DNA of 64,000 bases, from assembly GCA_018806915.1 (NCBI GenBank), contig JAGKQI010000091.1:806001-870000 (forward strand), written 5' to 3'. This document shows positions 30,701-41,556 of this stretch, piece after piece. The translations under genes and the position numbers were made by a program. Each line of letters starts with the position of its first letter. The first letter of the stretch is position 1. The notes under the pieces are model-generated. The model saw only the letters and a program-made list of their open reading frames with translations. It did no database searches and was not told where the DNA came from. This DNA comes from Phytophthora colocasiae (lineage: Eukaryota > Oomycota > Peronosporomycetes > Peronosporales > Peronosporaceae).

Positions 30701-32936
30701 AAAGTTCCGAGTGTATCTACTTGGGAGTAGACCGTTCGTGGTCTATACGGACCACGCATCATTGCGTACGGCGATTAAGTCGCCGCACATCTCGCAACGT
30801 ATCGCGAGATGGTTGTCCTTCTTCGCGGAGTACAACTTCCGGGTGGAGTACAAACCCGGAAGACTCAATGTAGTGCCCGACGCGTTATCGCGTCGACCTG
30901 ACTATGCGGAGACGGTCGACGCCAACGCTGTTGGCGTCGTGAGGACAAGTGTGCCGTCGTCAACGTTGATTGACGACGTGAAGAACGCGTATGCAAGGGA
31001 TGCAGACGCGAAGGGGCTGCTGGAGTTCCTCGCAGCACCTTCCGACGTGGCACGTCGGAAGCTAACCCCTCATCTTCGAGCTCGTGTACACCGCTATCGT
31101 GTACACGAAGGCCTACTGTTGTACAGTGCAGTAGACGACAATGCGGATCGCATTGTCGTTCCGAATGATCATGACCTCCGATTGAGGATCATGTTCGAGT
31201 ATCACGATGCCCCCACGGCAGGGCATCCGGGTCGTGAGAAGACATACACTCTTCTCACGCGTGACTTCTACTGGCACCACCAGTACAAGTGGGTGCGCAA
31301 GTACGTACGTGCTTGCGAGGTTTGTCAACGCGTGAAGCCTGCGCAGTTCTCGCAGGCTCCTCTTCAATCACTACCGACTCCGTCGGAGTGTTGGCAGTCC
31401 ATGTCCATGGACTTTGTCTTCGGTCTTCCGCCTGACAGCAAGCGGAGGACGGGCATCGTTGTCTTTGTGGACCGATTCAGCAAGATGGTTCATCTTGCTG
31501 CCGTCCCGGCTACTGTTACAGCCGCGCAGACTGCGCGACTGTTTGTTGACATGGTGTTCAAACACCATGGCATGTCGCTCGACATTGTGTCGGACCGTGA
31601 TCCACGCTTCACAGCGCGGTTCTGGCAAGAAGTGTTTACACTTCTTGGTTCACAGTTATCAATGTCGACTGCGGATCATCCGCAGACGGACGGACAGACC
31701 GAACGTGTCAACCGTGTATTGGGTGACACGTTGAAGAGCTACGCTCACTCGTTCCCGCATTGGAGCGAGTGCTTGCCGATGGCAGAGTTTGCCATCAACA
31801 ACTCGGTGCATGCCTCGACAGGGCATACACCGTTCTACGTGAACGCCATGAGGCATCCACGATTGCCGAGCATGCTCGGCGGGGTAGCTTCCTCCTTAAG
31901 CGGGGGAGGATCTACGGTTGCGTCCGAACAACCGCAGAATGCAACTGATAGCAGCACACTATCAGCTGCGGTGACGCGTGCGACGTCTCGTTCGAGCAGG
32001 AACGAGCGCGCGATGTCTGTGCCGGGCACAGACATGAGAGATGATAGCGAGCAGGCAGGGCCTGCTGCTGACAAGGGCGACAAGCTGAAAGAATTCAGCT
32101 CGGGTGCGCTAGACTTTGTCCAGCGAAGACAAGCCGTCATACGGTTTGTCCAGGATGCTATCGCAGCTTCTGTCGATCGACAGAAGCTGAACGCTGATAC
32201 TGTTGGTAGAGGCAACACAAATGAATTCGAAAAGGGTTCATTAGTTTTGTTAGCTACACAAAACCTACCTAGACATGCAGTGTCTGACTTTGGAGCAAGC
32301 TTGCTTGCTCCAAGATTCATTGGGCCGTTCAAAGTACTTGAACGGCATGGTAACGCGTACCGGCTGGACATACCGTCCAGCATGAGGCTCCACCCGACCT
32401 TCTACGTCGGGCGGTTGAAGCCGTACTTGCAGCACGGACTACCTAAGGTTGGTAGTCCGACTGAGGAGTGCGAGAGGCCTGGAAGGCCTTCTCGAGACCG
32501 TCGACACGGTCGATCAACCGGTTCACTCTCGTCCCAAGACCGGACGAGAGGTTCGAGGCAGTCTGAGCTGCCTCGCAGACCTCAGCACGGAGGACACGAA
32601 CCTCCTGCTTCAGAGCCGCTATCTCAGCGCTCTGTGTCTGCTCCAGCGCAGCAACTCGATCGTGCAGGGCACGATCGTCATGGTCATAGCGTTGACCATG
32701 CGGAGGGAGTGTTTCCACCCCCTCCGCCGCCGTTGCGCGACGCGCGTGGAGCGATCCGCTGGATTGTGGAGCGGATCGTGGCTCATAAGAGAACGAACTC
32801 TCAAGGGGTTCGTTTTCGTATTCGTTGGAGAGGATTTCCTCCCCATCAAGATACATGGGAGCCGCGGAACGTCCTGATGGAGGACGTTCCGGAAATGGTG
32901 AGGGCGTACGAAGCCCACCATAACTTGCAGGGTTAA
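27754..32936 (+). pseudogene. pol: E1 pol: protease, RT, RNase H, integrase, chromodomain; frameshifted
   Basis: Read in the -1 frame after gag. Aspartic protease (ALVDSGASNNFF) near 27940; frame changes near 28015-28050 and 28366; reverse transcriptase from about 29580, with PHSAPTFCVKKP and, after a further break near 29955, LWEWLVMPQGLKNAPATF and YFDDVFVHS. RNase H (VVCDASDFAIGCALMQ), zinc-binding HHCC and integrase core (MDFVFGLPP, VSDRDPRFTARFW, DHPQTDGQTERVNR) are in the last long frame from 29973. A C-terminal chromodomain (WIVERIVAHKR..., RIRWRGFPPHQDTWEP) marks it as a chromovirus. Compared with E2, about 10 bases are missing at 29955-29960, just before the LWEWL block. The antisense ORF overlaps the chromodomain region. 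Confidence 0.88.
28600..28935 (+). repeat. Array of short inverted repeats in the E1 pol linker
   Basis: About ten inverted repeats follow each other, each with 5-8-bp arms round a TCCGGGA/TCTGGGA-like centre (for example GTCAACTCTGGGAGTTGAC and CTAGTTCCGGGAACTAG). They encode degenerate peptide repeats of the type LVPGTSDR. This is the densest part of a pattern seen throughout E1. Confidence 0.75.
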
Positions 32937-33990
32937 ACCCTGCACGAGGAGTGCTGCGGTCAGCCACAGCACTCGGAGCTTCGCGTGGCACAATACGACC
33001 ACGGAGTTCCTTGATGTGATCGGGTACACGGACGACCGTGTACCCCAGGAGATCACTTTCAGAGAGGCGTGTTGCCGAGGGTTGGCAACCCGGGCAGAGT
33101 GTGCCAAAGGGAACGGCACATGGGATCCCCGCTTCCATGGACTGATCATGGAGGCATTCACACTTACCACGTGTAGTGTAAGTGTAGTAGCGATCGCGAG
33201 CCGCAGCAACGCGATCGCGATATGCCTTCGGGTCTTTGTTGAAGTTATCAACAAAGGCGTTCCACGACTGACAAAGTGCCTGCCACTCTGGCACTTTGCT
33301 CTTGCGCGAAGTCTTCTTCGCTGCATAGTATCGGAGCTCGTGGAAGAGCCCGATATAGTAGTCGCGTCTTTGAGTCTCGGACTCAAAGACAACCTTAGCG
33401 GTGACGTCGTCGTCGTTGATATTGTTGCATGAGTACAACAGTATCGGGTTCGGTGGTGAACTAGCACCGAACCGGTCATGGATCTCTGCCTCAGTAGGCA
33501 TCCATGGTGCACGCACTGGAGGATCAGTGCGTGGAGTAGTGAGCGCCCTCGACATGGGGGACGCTTCATTATCACTGCGCGGACGCTTCGAGCTTGAAGC
33601 GTCCGAGGCCTCATAACGAGGTCGTCGAGATCCCACGGGTGGGTCTGACGTGTCTTCAGACGAAGACACGGGAGCGGGAGCCTTGACATCAACCTCCCCC
33701 TCCTCGACATCCTCCTCGTAGTCGAGGATGTCTTCGTAGTCCTCTCCAAAGAGTTCTTTGAGAGGGACAGCAGGATTCTTAATCCCTGCTAGAGAAGAAG
33801 ACTTCTTCTTCTTCTCATGCTTCTCCTTATGGAGAGCATGGTACTTGGTGACAGAGAGCTTCTCTGTCGGACCGCTGGAAGCAGCAGTGCTAGTGAGCAC
33901 TGCTGAGGTCGTTGTTCCTGCTGCAGAGGCAGCAGGTGAGGCTTGCGCGTCCGCAGTAACGGACGGAGACGTGGGCGTTGGCGAGTCCAT
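32443..33990 (-). CDS. E1 antisense ORF, 515 aa
   Basis: Not a known family. From ATG 33990, about 100 bp inside the 3' LTR border, it reads back into the element. It is serine/threonine/alanine-rich at the N terminus, then has a lysine patch (EKHEKKKKSS), an acidic stretch (DYEEDVEEGEVDV), a tryptophan/tyrosine-rich central domain with clustered cysteines (CECLHD ... CAVPFGTLCPGC, possibly metal-binding) and a C-terminal coiled coil (LKQEVRVLRAEV). It overlaps the last 494 bases of pol, antisense to the chromodomain. The frame is open for over 1.5 kb although pol next to it is broken. E2 has a related ORF at the same place. Transcription would have to start in or near the 3' LTR. Confidence 0.6.
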   Translation of the reverse strand: MDSPTPTSPSVTADAQASPAASAAGTTTSAVLTSTAASSGPTEKLSVTKYHALHKEKHEKKKKSSSLAGIKNPAVPLKELFGEDYEDILDYEEDVEEGEVDVKAPAPVSSSEDTSDPPVGSRRPRYEASDASSSKRPRSDNEASPMSRALTTPRTDPPVRAPWMPTEAEIHDRFGASSPPNPILLYSCNNINDDDVTAKVVFESETQRRDYYIGLFHELRYYAAKKTSRKSKVPEWQALCQSWNAFVDNFNKDPKAYRDRVAAARDRYYTYTTRGKCECLHDQSMEAGIPCAVPFGTLCPGCQPSATRLSESDLLGYTVVRVPDHIKELRGRIVPREAPSAVADRSTPRAGFNPASYGGLRTPSPFPERPPSGRSAAPMYLDGEEILSNEYENEPLESSFSYEPRSAPQSSGSLHARRATAAEGVETLPPHGQRYDHDDRALHDRVAALEQTQSAEIAALKQEVRVLRAEVCEAAQTASNLSSGLGTRVNRLIDRVDGLEKAFQASRTPQSDYQP

Positions 33991-34090
33991 TGCGAAATGA
34001 ACTCGGATTTCTCTTGGGAACTTGACGGTCTTGTCAAGTTCTGTTGATTGACGTATCGAGACCGATACGTCGAATCTTAACGGGGGATGG

Positions 34091-34502
34091 TGTAACGGGG
34101 TTACACGGCGCTGAGCGCCTTGGCTACAATAGGTGTGGTATACACCATCCAGGTCACAAGTCACAGATCCGTGTACGACACATAGTGTTTCTCACACGTC
34201 ACATATGTAGCCAGTTGCTGGCTGTTAGCTCAGAGCCACACATTACATTTGATTAGGATTTAGTATGTTAGATACTAAATCCGTTACATTCAGGATTAGG
34301 GCAATAAAATAAATAAAAATCAGTTTGCATTTTACATAATTAGTGTTAGTTCCTTTATTATAGGGACACTGATTGTGAGAGTCCCGTATTTAGTGGACTA
34401 CTTGGTTCTTGTATAGAACCGAAGGCTAGTGCCTTGCAAGCAGGACTCTACGAGTCAACCCAACTTCCTCTGTGCCGTGCACACCTACGCAGCCCCGCTG
34501 CA
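34091..34502 (+). repeat. E2 5' LTR (first 17 bp shared with the E1 3' LTR)
   Basis: 412 bp, TG...CA. Preceded by the E1 polypurine tract AACGGGGGATGG (34079-34090), so its first 17 bases also serve as the start of the E1 3' LTR. Contains a hairpin GATTTAGTATGTTAGATACT and beyond, near 34257-34281. Confidence 0.92.
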
Positions 34503-34504
34503 TC

Positions 34505-34521
34505 TGGTAGCACTTGTAGTC
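34505..34521 (+). promoter_or_regulatory. E2 primer-binding site
   Basis: TGGTAGCACTTGTAGTC begins 2 nt after the 5' LTR. Same class as in E1. Confidence 0.75.
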
Positions 34522-34559
34522 AATCCAACTCCTGAGTTGAAGACTGTTTCTCTGTGAGA

Positions 34560-35530
34560 ATGGAGCCAGAAGCATACGCTCACTTGACTCCGAGTCAGCG
34601 GGACACGCTTAACAAGCTTACGTCCTTGCTGGGCCCTGAAGGTATGGCGCACCTTGCGTCTCAAGGGCCGGAGGCCGTCAACGCGCGCCTGGAGGCATTT
34701 GCCTCGTACGAGAACGCTCTCGTTGAGCACATTCAGCGGAATGTAAAGGAGTTAATCCCGCTCCGAGAGCTAAGCCCGTCACGCTCAGCGTGAAGACCTT
34801 TCACGGGCACGAAGGAGAGAACCTCCTATTGTGGACCCGAGAGGTCGAAATGGCCATGGGGGCCGCTATGCTCCAGTTGGAAGGCCAACGCGTGGCGTTC
34901 GCCATCTCTAAGCTCGAAGGTCGAGCACGAGAATGGGCCTTGACGTCTGGGACGTCGGTAGAAATGGCCTTCCCCACTTGGGGTGAGCTTAAGGCCAAGC
35001 TTACGCAAGTGTTTGCTCCACCTAACCAGGCGTATCGCGTGCGGTCACGCTTCCTCGCTTGCCGACAGGGCAAGAAGGACCTGGTGGACTATGTCCAAGA
35101 GCTGCGCACGCTCATTGCCGGCATGGCTGCCGACCCTCTACCTGAGGTGGTCACTGTGACTATCTTCATGGAAGGTCTGAGAGCTGGCGTGGCCAGGACG
35201 GAGGCATTCCGTCAGAATCCTCGCACCTTCGAGGACGCTGTTAGCGTGGCATTGAATGCTGAACACAACTTTAAGTTGTCGAGGGTCGGTGCTAATAGCA
35301 CAGGGTCCGGGGGACCCGAACCCATGGACCTCAGCTATGCTGAAGATGAAGTAGCCGAGCTACGAGCTGCGGTGCAGCGTATGAGCACTTGTCGGTGCTA
35401 CACGTGTGGTAGTCCCACACACCTGAGGCCCAACTGCCCTCTGCGCAAAGAGCGCGCCGGCCAGACTGGCCGCAACCCTGCCGCGAGTTCCGCTTCGGGC
35501 TCTGCCCAGGGAAACGACGGCTCCCAGTAG
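34560..35530 (+). pseudogene. gag: E2 gag, one frameshift
   Basis: Capsid-type protein with a retrotransposon gag domain ([52 protein letters not shown]) and a CCHC knuckle ([14 protein letters not shown]). ATG 34560. The first frame runs to a stop at 34793 and the rest is in another frame from about 34770, so one indel broke it near 34765-34790. The gag stop at 35528-35530 lies inside the frameshift stem-loop. Confidence 0.85.
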
Positions 35531-35550
35531 ACGCGGGGCGGTCTACTGGG
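35509..35550 (+). promoter_or_regulatory. E2 programmed -1 frameshift signal
   Basis: Slippery heptamer G GGA AAC at 35509-35515 in the gag frame (CAG GGA AAC), a 7-nt spacer, then a perfect 10-bp stem (CCCAGTAGAC 35523-35532 with GTCTACTGGG 35541-35550) round an 8-nt loop GCGGGGCG. The stem includes the gag stop codon. pol is in the -1 frame and open across the site. Confidence 0.85.
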
Positions 35551-38500
35551 GAAGAACTGAGTTCTGCAGTGCGTGAGAGGCACTGGGGCTCAGCCCCGAA
35601 GAGCACCGTGCTCTTGAACACGGAACGTGTGAGCAAGCAGGGCTTGCTGGTCGTCCATGTGGACGTGAAGGGCTTCGAGAAGCCGTGGATCGTGTTGATC
35701 GATTCAGGAGCGTCTGGCAACTACGTCAGACGCTCCACCGTTGAGGGTAGTCAGCAATATGCTGAGGCGCTTCGAGCGCGAAGAGGTGACACCGTCACGG
35801 TCCGTCTAGCGACGGGCGTCCGTGTCACGGCAGCCAAGGTCCCCATGGACCTACGGCTGAAGTTCCTGGACTTCGACAGCGTGGAACGCTGCTTGGTCTT
35901 GGACCTGGATTCGAGGTACGACCTCATCCTTGGTATGGCGTGGCTGGAGCGCCACGAGCCATGGATCGACTGGAGGTCGAAGACCTTAGGTGCTACGCAC
36001 TTCTCTCCTAGTGGAGCTTTGGCGAGTCATGAACCCACCTCTGCTAGGAAGCAGAAGCGCTACTGGCGCGAGCATCGAGCCGAGTCGGCAATGATGCTGG
36101 AAGTCGGTGTGTCCGAGTTAGTGGACAGCACTGAGTGCGAGGATCGCAGTCCTGTTGAGCGCATAGCGCTGGTTGGCAGTGAGTCAACGTGTGGGCAAAG
36201 CTCACGTAACCCGAGTGACGCCGGTCATGGACTGTCACTGGATGCCGATGGCATCGGGCCTTACCAGGCCGTGAACTGTGGGGCGGCACGTACTCCGTCG
36301 AGTGATACTGGTCGTGGACCAAGTCGATCGCTGAGTGTCTCTGACACTGGACCTGTTACGGTCATTGATTGTGCAGCGGCACGTACTCCGCTGAGCGGCA
36401 TCGGTCGTCGACCGAGTGGATCGCTGAGTGTCCCTGACACTGGGCCGAGAGAGGCCGAAACTTGTGCGACGGCACGTACTCCGTCGAGTAGACGATCTTC
36501 GGCTAGGCGAAGACGTCGTAAGGCCCTTCGGGCGAGACGCTCTGCGTCTGAGTCATCCGTGACGTCAAGTGCCGACGCACCGGAAGGCTGTGGACAGCTA
36601 TACACTCTGGTTGATGGAGTGGGCGGTAGTGCCGAAGGCAGTGTCCTGCTGGACGACTTGCCAAGTGTTGACAAGCTCCTGGAGCTAGAAGAGATGTCCT
36701 TCGCCGACTTTGGCGATGCCTTGAAGGCTGGCGAATTCGCCGAGGTGGTCATCGTTCGACCTGAGGAGGAGTTAAACTCGTCGTCCCTCGTTGACGAGTC
36801 CGTCTTGGCCGAAGTCAAGAAGGCGTTGAACGCCAGGAGTGGATCGGAGATCCTCAAGAATCCCTCGGATCCCTTCCACTCCCTGCTGAAGGAATATGGA
36901 GACGTTGTCTCGAAGGAACCACCGAGTGGCCTGCCTCCCGACCGAGGCGTTCGTCATGAGATCGAATTAGTTCCCGGAACTAAATACTGCGTGACCCGGC
37001 AGTGGCCTCTTCCTAAAGAGCAATGCGACGTCATTGACGCCTTCTTCCGTGCGAAGCACGCGGCGGGTCTCGTGCGCGAGTGCAAATCTCCGCATTCCGC
37101 GCCAACGTTCTGTGTCAGAAAGCCGAATGGCAAGTGGCGTATCGTTCACGCTTTTAACAAGCTCAACGCTGCCACGATTCCGGCGCAGACGCCGATTCCT
37201 AGGAAGGATGTTCTTCAGAACAACATGGTGGGTTGCACCATGTACAGTGCGCTCGATTTAGTCGATGGGTACTATCAGCTGCTCATGCGAGCCAGTGATA
37301 TTCCGCTTACAGCGGTGAGCACCCCGAGCGGTATGCTCTGGGAGTGGCTCGTCATGCCCCAAGGGCTCTCGAACGCGCCCGCAACGTTCAATCGTCTAGT
37401 GACGCAGCTGTTCAGGCCCCTGCGGGCATTCGCACAAACGTACTTTGACGACGTGTTCGTCCACAGTCAGGCCGAACACGGCAAGACTGACGTTGAGGTG
37501 CACGTGGAACACGTGAGAGCTGTGCTCGAGTGCATGCGCACGAACAAGTTGTACGCCAACGCAGACAAGTGCGTCTTTGGCGCGGAAGAAATCCCCTTCT
37601 TAGGGTGCTTCATTGGGAAGCATGGCCTTCGTGCTGATCCAGCAAAGGTCAAGGCCATTGTGGATTGGCCGGTTCCCTTGAACCAGAAGGACTTGCGTAA
37701 GTGGCTGGGCTTGGCCAACTACTTGCACAAGTATAGCGAGAACTACGCTGAGTTGGCTCGGCCACTGACGGATCTCCTTAAGAAGGATGCCGAGTGGGTA
37801 TGGCGTGCCGAGCACGAGAATGCGTTCACTTGTATCAAGGATAGCCTGCTTCAGGCACCGATACTGGCGCTGCCAGACCCCGCTCGTCCGTTTATCGTCG
37901 TCTGTGACGCCTCGGACTTTGCCATCGGCAGTGCTTTGCTACAAGCGGACGTCGAAGGGCGCGAACGCGTCATTGCGTTTGAGTCTCGACAGCTCAAGGC
38001 TGCTGAGAAGAACTATCCAGTTCATGACAAGGAGCTACTTGCGATGAAGTACGCTCTCGTCAAATTCAGGGTTCACCTGCTCGGCTCCAAGCCGTTTGTG
38101 ATCTACACGGATCATGCGGCACTACGCACAGCGACGCAGTCGCCTCACCTCTCGCAGAGGATGGCCCGATGGCTCTCCTTCTTTGCGGAGTATAACTTCG
38201 AGGTGAAGTACAAGCCTGGCAGGCAGAACGTCCTCGCTGACGCGTTATCAAGTCGCCCGGACTATGAGTTATCTCATGTCACCTCGGTGACGTCGTCCGT
38301 GACGGACATGGTTCGAGCAGCGTACGCTCAGGACGACTCTTGTGTCGCGCTGCTCCAAGCTCTGGGGAGCGATGAGTTTAAAGACTCAAAGGTGACTCTG
38401 TAACGACGCCTAAAGGCGAGACTCCAACGCTACAGCTTGGAAGGCGGTCTGCTGTACTACAGCACGGGTCAGGATGACCCACCACGAGTGGTGGTTCCTC

Positions 38501-40239
38501 ACGATGAGGACCTGAAGTACCGTATCCTCTATGAGGCCCACGACACACCCACAGGCGGCCACCTCGGTCGCGAGAAGACGTACGGCTCGGTGAGCTCCAT
38601 GTACTGGTGGCCGAAGATGTACAAGTGGGTCAGCACATATGTGCGCACGTGCGAGACGTGTCAGCGGGTTAAACCCTCGCCGCATGCGGCTGCGCCTTTG
38701 GCGAGCTTACCTGTACCCTCTGGGTGTTGGCAGTCCATAAGTATGGACTTTGTGTTTGGCCTGCCGAAGGACTCGGCAGGCAACACGGGCGTGGTGGTCT
38801 TTGTTGACCGTCTGAGCAAGATGGCTCACCTAGCGGCTGTGCCGGACACCGTCGATGGTGCTGGTACAGCGACGATCTTCATCGATCGGGTCTTCCGCCA
38901 GCATGGGCTGCCTGAGACCATTGTCTCGGATCGAGATCCCCGTTTCACGGGTCACTTCTGGACGTCCGTCTTCAAGGTGCTGGGCACTCGACTGGACATG
39001 TCCACGGCGGACCATCCGCAGACCGACGGTCAGACCGAACGCGTGAACCGCGTTCTGGAGGACATCCTCCGCAGCGTATGCGCTGAAACGCCGAAGCGTT
39101 GGAGCGCTATGCTCCCTCTCGTTGAGTTCTCCATGAACAATGCGGTGCATGCCTCGACAGGCTTCACCCCGTTCTACGTGAACGGCCTTGCGCACCCGCG
39201 CGTTCCGCTCACTCCGCCACGCGGTAGCCTTGGGCTTGGTGGGGGAGAGGCTGTGCCGTCGCTCGACTCCGAGCTTGCTGATATCAGCCCTTCTGCTTAG
39301 CGTAAACAAGTCGATGACTTCCTCTCGGTGAGATTGAGCGTATTACGCCGTGTACGTGACGCGATGGCTGAAAGCCAAGACGTTCAGAAGGAACAAGCTG
39401 ATGCCAAAGGCAGAAGCAACATGTGGGAGTTCAAGGTCGGTGACCACGTTTTATTAAACGCTAAGAACCTGCCTACACACGCAGCGTCAGCCGTCTTCAA
39501 GACGAAGTTGCGGCCGCGCTTCATTGGACCATTTACGGTCGTGGCCAAGAAGGGCCTGGCATACACGCTTGACTTGCCAAAGCGGATGCGAACACACCCG
39601 GTGTTCTACGTCGGCTTGCTTAAGCCATATCGGGACCCCGCGGGGGTGAGCGCGGAGGCGCTGGCACCGACGACACGTGCCCAGGCTGCGTCATCTGCAG
39701 CAGCAACGTCACCTGACCTCGCAACTCAGCGAGCTGAAGCTCCTGCTGGTGCAGGCGAGCAGTCAGGGACTGAGGACCTTCGAGCCAAGCCATCCGGCTT
39801 TCAATCTCCTCCATGTCATGAGCGAGACGGGCATGCGAATGCCAAACACTCTCGACGTTCCCTGGAAGGGACTGAGTCTGACTCTGGAGAGTACCGATCG
39901 AGTGATCAAGTTGGTACCAGGCGCGCGTCGACAGATAGCGCTCGTCACACTCATCGAGTACGGCGTTCCGCAGCGAATCGGCCTCCTCCGCCGTTGCTCG
40001 ATGAGCAGGGGACTCCCCACTACCACGTGGAGCGCCTGATGGCGCGGCGTCGCCACCGTAGTCAAAACCAGTATCTGGTGAAGTGGCGTGGATATCCTCA
40101 TTCCCAAAACTCGTGGGAGTTTGAAGGGCCCCTGAGGCAGGACTGCCCTGACGTCGTGGACGCTTTTGATCGCGAAGATCGGGGGCGCCCGAAGGGCTCG
40201 AGGTCGACCACTCGGTCGACACCCGCTTCTCACCACTAG
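35516..40239 (+). pseudogene. pol: E2 pol polyprotein with two in-frame stops
   Basis: One continuous frame in the -1 phase: protease (VLIDSGASGNYV), a variable linker, reverse transcriptase (FCVRKPNGKWRIVHAFNK, LWEWLVMPQGLSNAPATF, YFDDVFVHS), RNase H (VVCDASDFAIGSAL, IYTDHAALRTA), HHCC and integrase core (MDFVFGLPKD, VSDRDPRFTGHFW, DHPQTDGQTERVNR), and a chromodomain (HYHVERLMARR..., YLVKWRGYPHSQNSWE). The frame is broken only by TAA at 38401-38403, between RNase H and integrase, and by TAG at 39298-39300, after the integrase core. No frameshift was found in pol. With identical LTRs, the stops must be very young, or the copy moved with enzymes from another. Confidence 0.9.
36220..36500 (+). 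repeat. E2 pol linker tandem repeat
   Basis: About three and a half units of roughly 90 bp in the protease-RT linker, each encoding A-R-T-P-S-S-x-x-x-G-R and SLSVxDTGP-like peptides. It takes the place of the inverted-repeat array of E1. Confidence 0.65.
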
Positions 40240-41261
40240 TGTGAGAAGCTGACGGACTAGCAGCCGAGCTCAGGCTCTGGTCCGTGGCTGGCACAGCCAG
40301 CGAGTCTCCCTCGGAGACTGAAGGAGCATTCTGCGAAGCAGGGATAGTGGCCTGAGAGGCGGGAGCCACTGCCGTCGTGTGACGAGGAAAGCGGCCGGGC
40401 CGCACGCGTATCGTCGCGTACTGGAAGAGTAGACCTCGGGCGAGGCGGACGTCCACCTCGGCGCAGCTCTCCATGCCGGTCAAACGACGCGAGCTTCCGT
40501 GAAGCCTCGGCCCAGGTGGCCACATGGACCATGTAGTCCCGGGTGGTCTCTCCGGTTTGGAGCAGGAGTGGATAAGTCCTCATCTGAGGCACAGACTCCC
40601 GTCGTCGTTGCTTATCTAAGCGTTGCCGATACTCGGCGAGTGTGCACACCTGCGGGGTCAGGAAACGCTCATGGAGCCCCTGTCGCTGCTGAGTCTCAGC
40701 CACCGTACGTGGAGGATTGCCTATGGCGTAACCATGCAGGTTTGGCTGCGCCATCAACTGCTTCACCTGCTCGGCAGGGTCGCGAGGCTCGAAGCCGTAG
40801 TCGCGCCGCGACGAAGTCCCCACGATGTCCCGTTGGACCGGTCGACGTGACTCTGGAGCACCGCTCATGGAAGCCTCCTGTGCCTCATCCAGAGGGTTGG
40901 TGATCGCGTCTTCGACTCCCTTGAGTGACTCTGGCTCATCGCGAGCAGGAAGCGGTGGTGCGTTGCGCAACGCGTTGAGCACGAGGCTCGAAGGTCCCTC
41001 CGGGAACGGATTGGGCTGCCGCAGCTGCCGAGGAATTGAATACCGACGCGGATCGCGTGGAGAGCGCAGCTCAGTTCGGGTCGTCCGAGGGCTCGCAGGA
41101 GCAGGAGACGCATGGGCATCGCCCTGTTCGGACTCCTCGTAGTCCACTTCGACCTCGCCTTCCTCCGTAGGAGAGCGACGTGGGTCGCGCGTCGGCGACG
41201 CTGTCGTGTACTCGAAGGGTGAACCACCGCTACCACTTGACGTCGGGCTGGCCTTGAACAT
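39620..41261 (-). pseudogene. E2 antisense ORF, one frameshift
   Basis: Counterpart of the E1 antisense ORF, at the same place and on the same strand. An open frame from ATG 41261 (the frame is open further upstream to about 41630 without ATG) runs to 40257; a second frame carries on to 39620, with the switch near 40450. Shared features with the E1 protein: an N-terminal LSV-[TS]-x-Y patch, an acidic EEGEVEVDYEE stretch, an EYRQRL segment and a C-terminal heptad coiled coil. It overlaps the chromodomain end of pol by about 620 bases. Homology between the two is visible but weak; function unknown. Confidence 0.5.
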
Positions 41262-41544
41262 CGCTCCGTAGCGAAGGCGAGACGCCGCGAAATACTCCGA
41301 AACGGAGAGCGTGAGAGGAGCCGAGGGCTCAGACCGGAAAGCGCTGAGGCGCTGGGGCGTAGACGCCTGGTCACTGGACAGCTCAGGAGCGGTTGGCTCG
41401 CTGGGGAGAATTGGAGAATGTGCTCGTTGAGCCAGCGCGCCCGCGCACTCTCGTTGAGAGATTTCTTTTATCGGAAAGTTGCCGGTGACAGGCCTTGACA
41501 AGGCACTTATGTCTACAGTTGTAGATACTCCGTATCCACGGTTT

Positions 41545-41556
41545 GGTGGGGGAGGG
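41545..41556 (+). promoter_or_regulatory. E2 polypurine tract
   Basis: GGTGGGGGAGGG directly before the 3' LTR. It primes plus-strand DNA synthesis in LTR elements. Confidence 0.8.

Noticed and set aside
32619..33749. A second long minus-strand ORF (376 codons) in E1.
   Set aside because: It is an arginine/serine/threonine-rich shadow of the antisense ORF in another frame, with no structure of its own.
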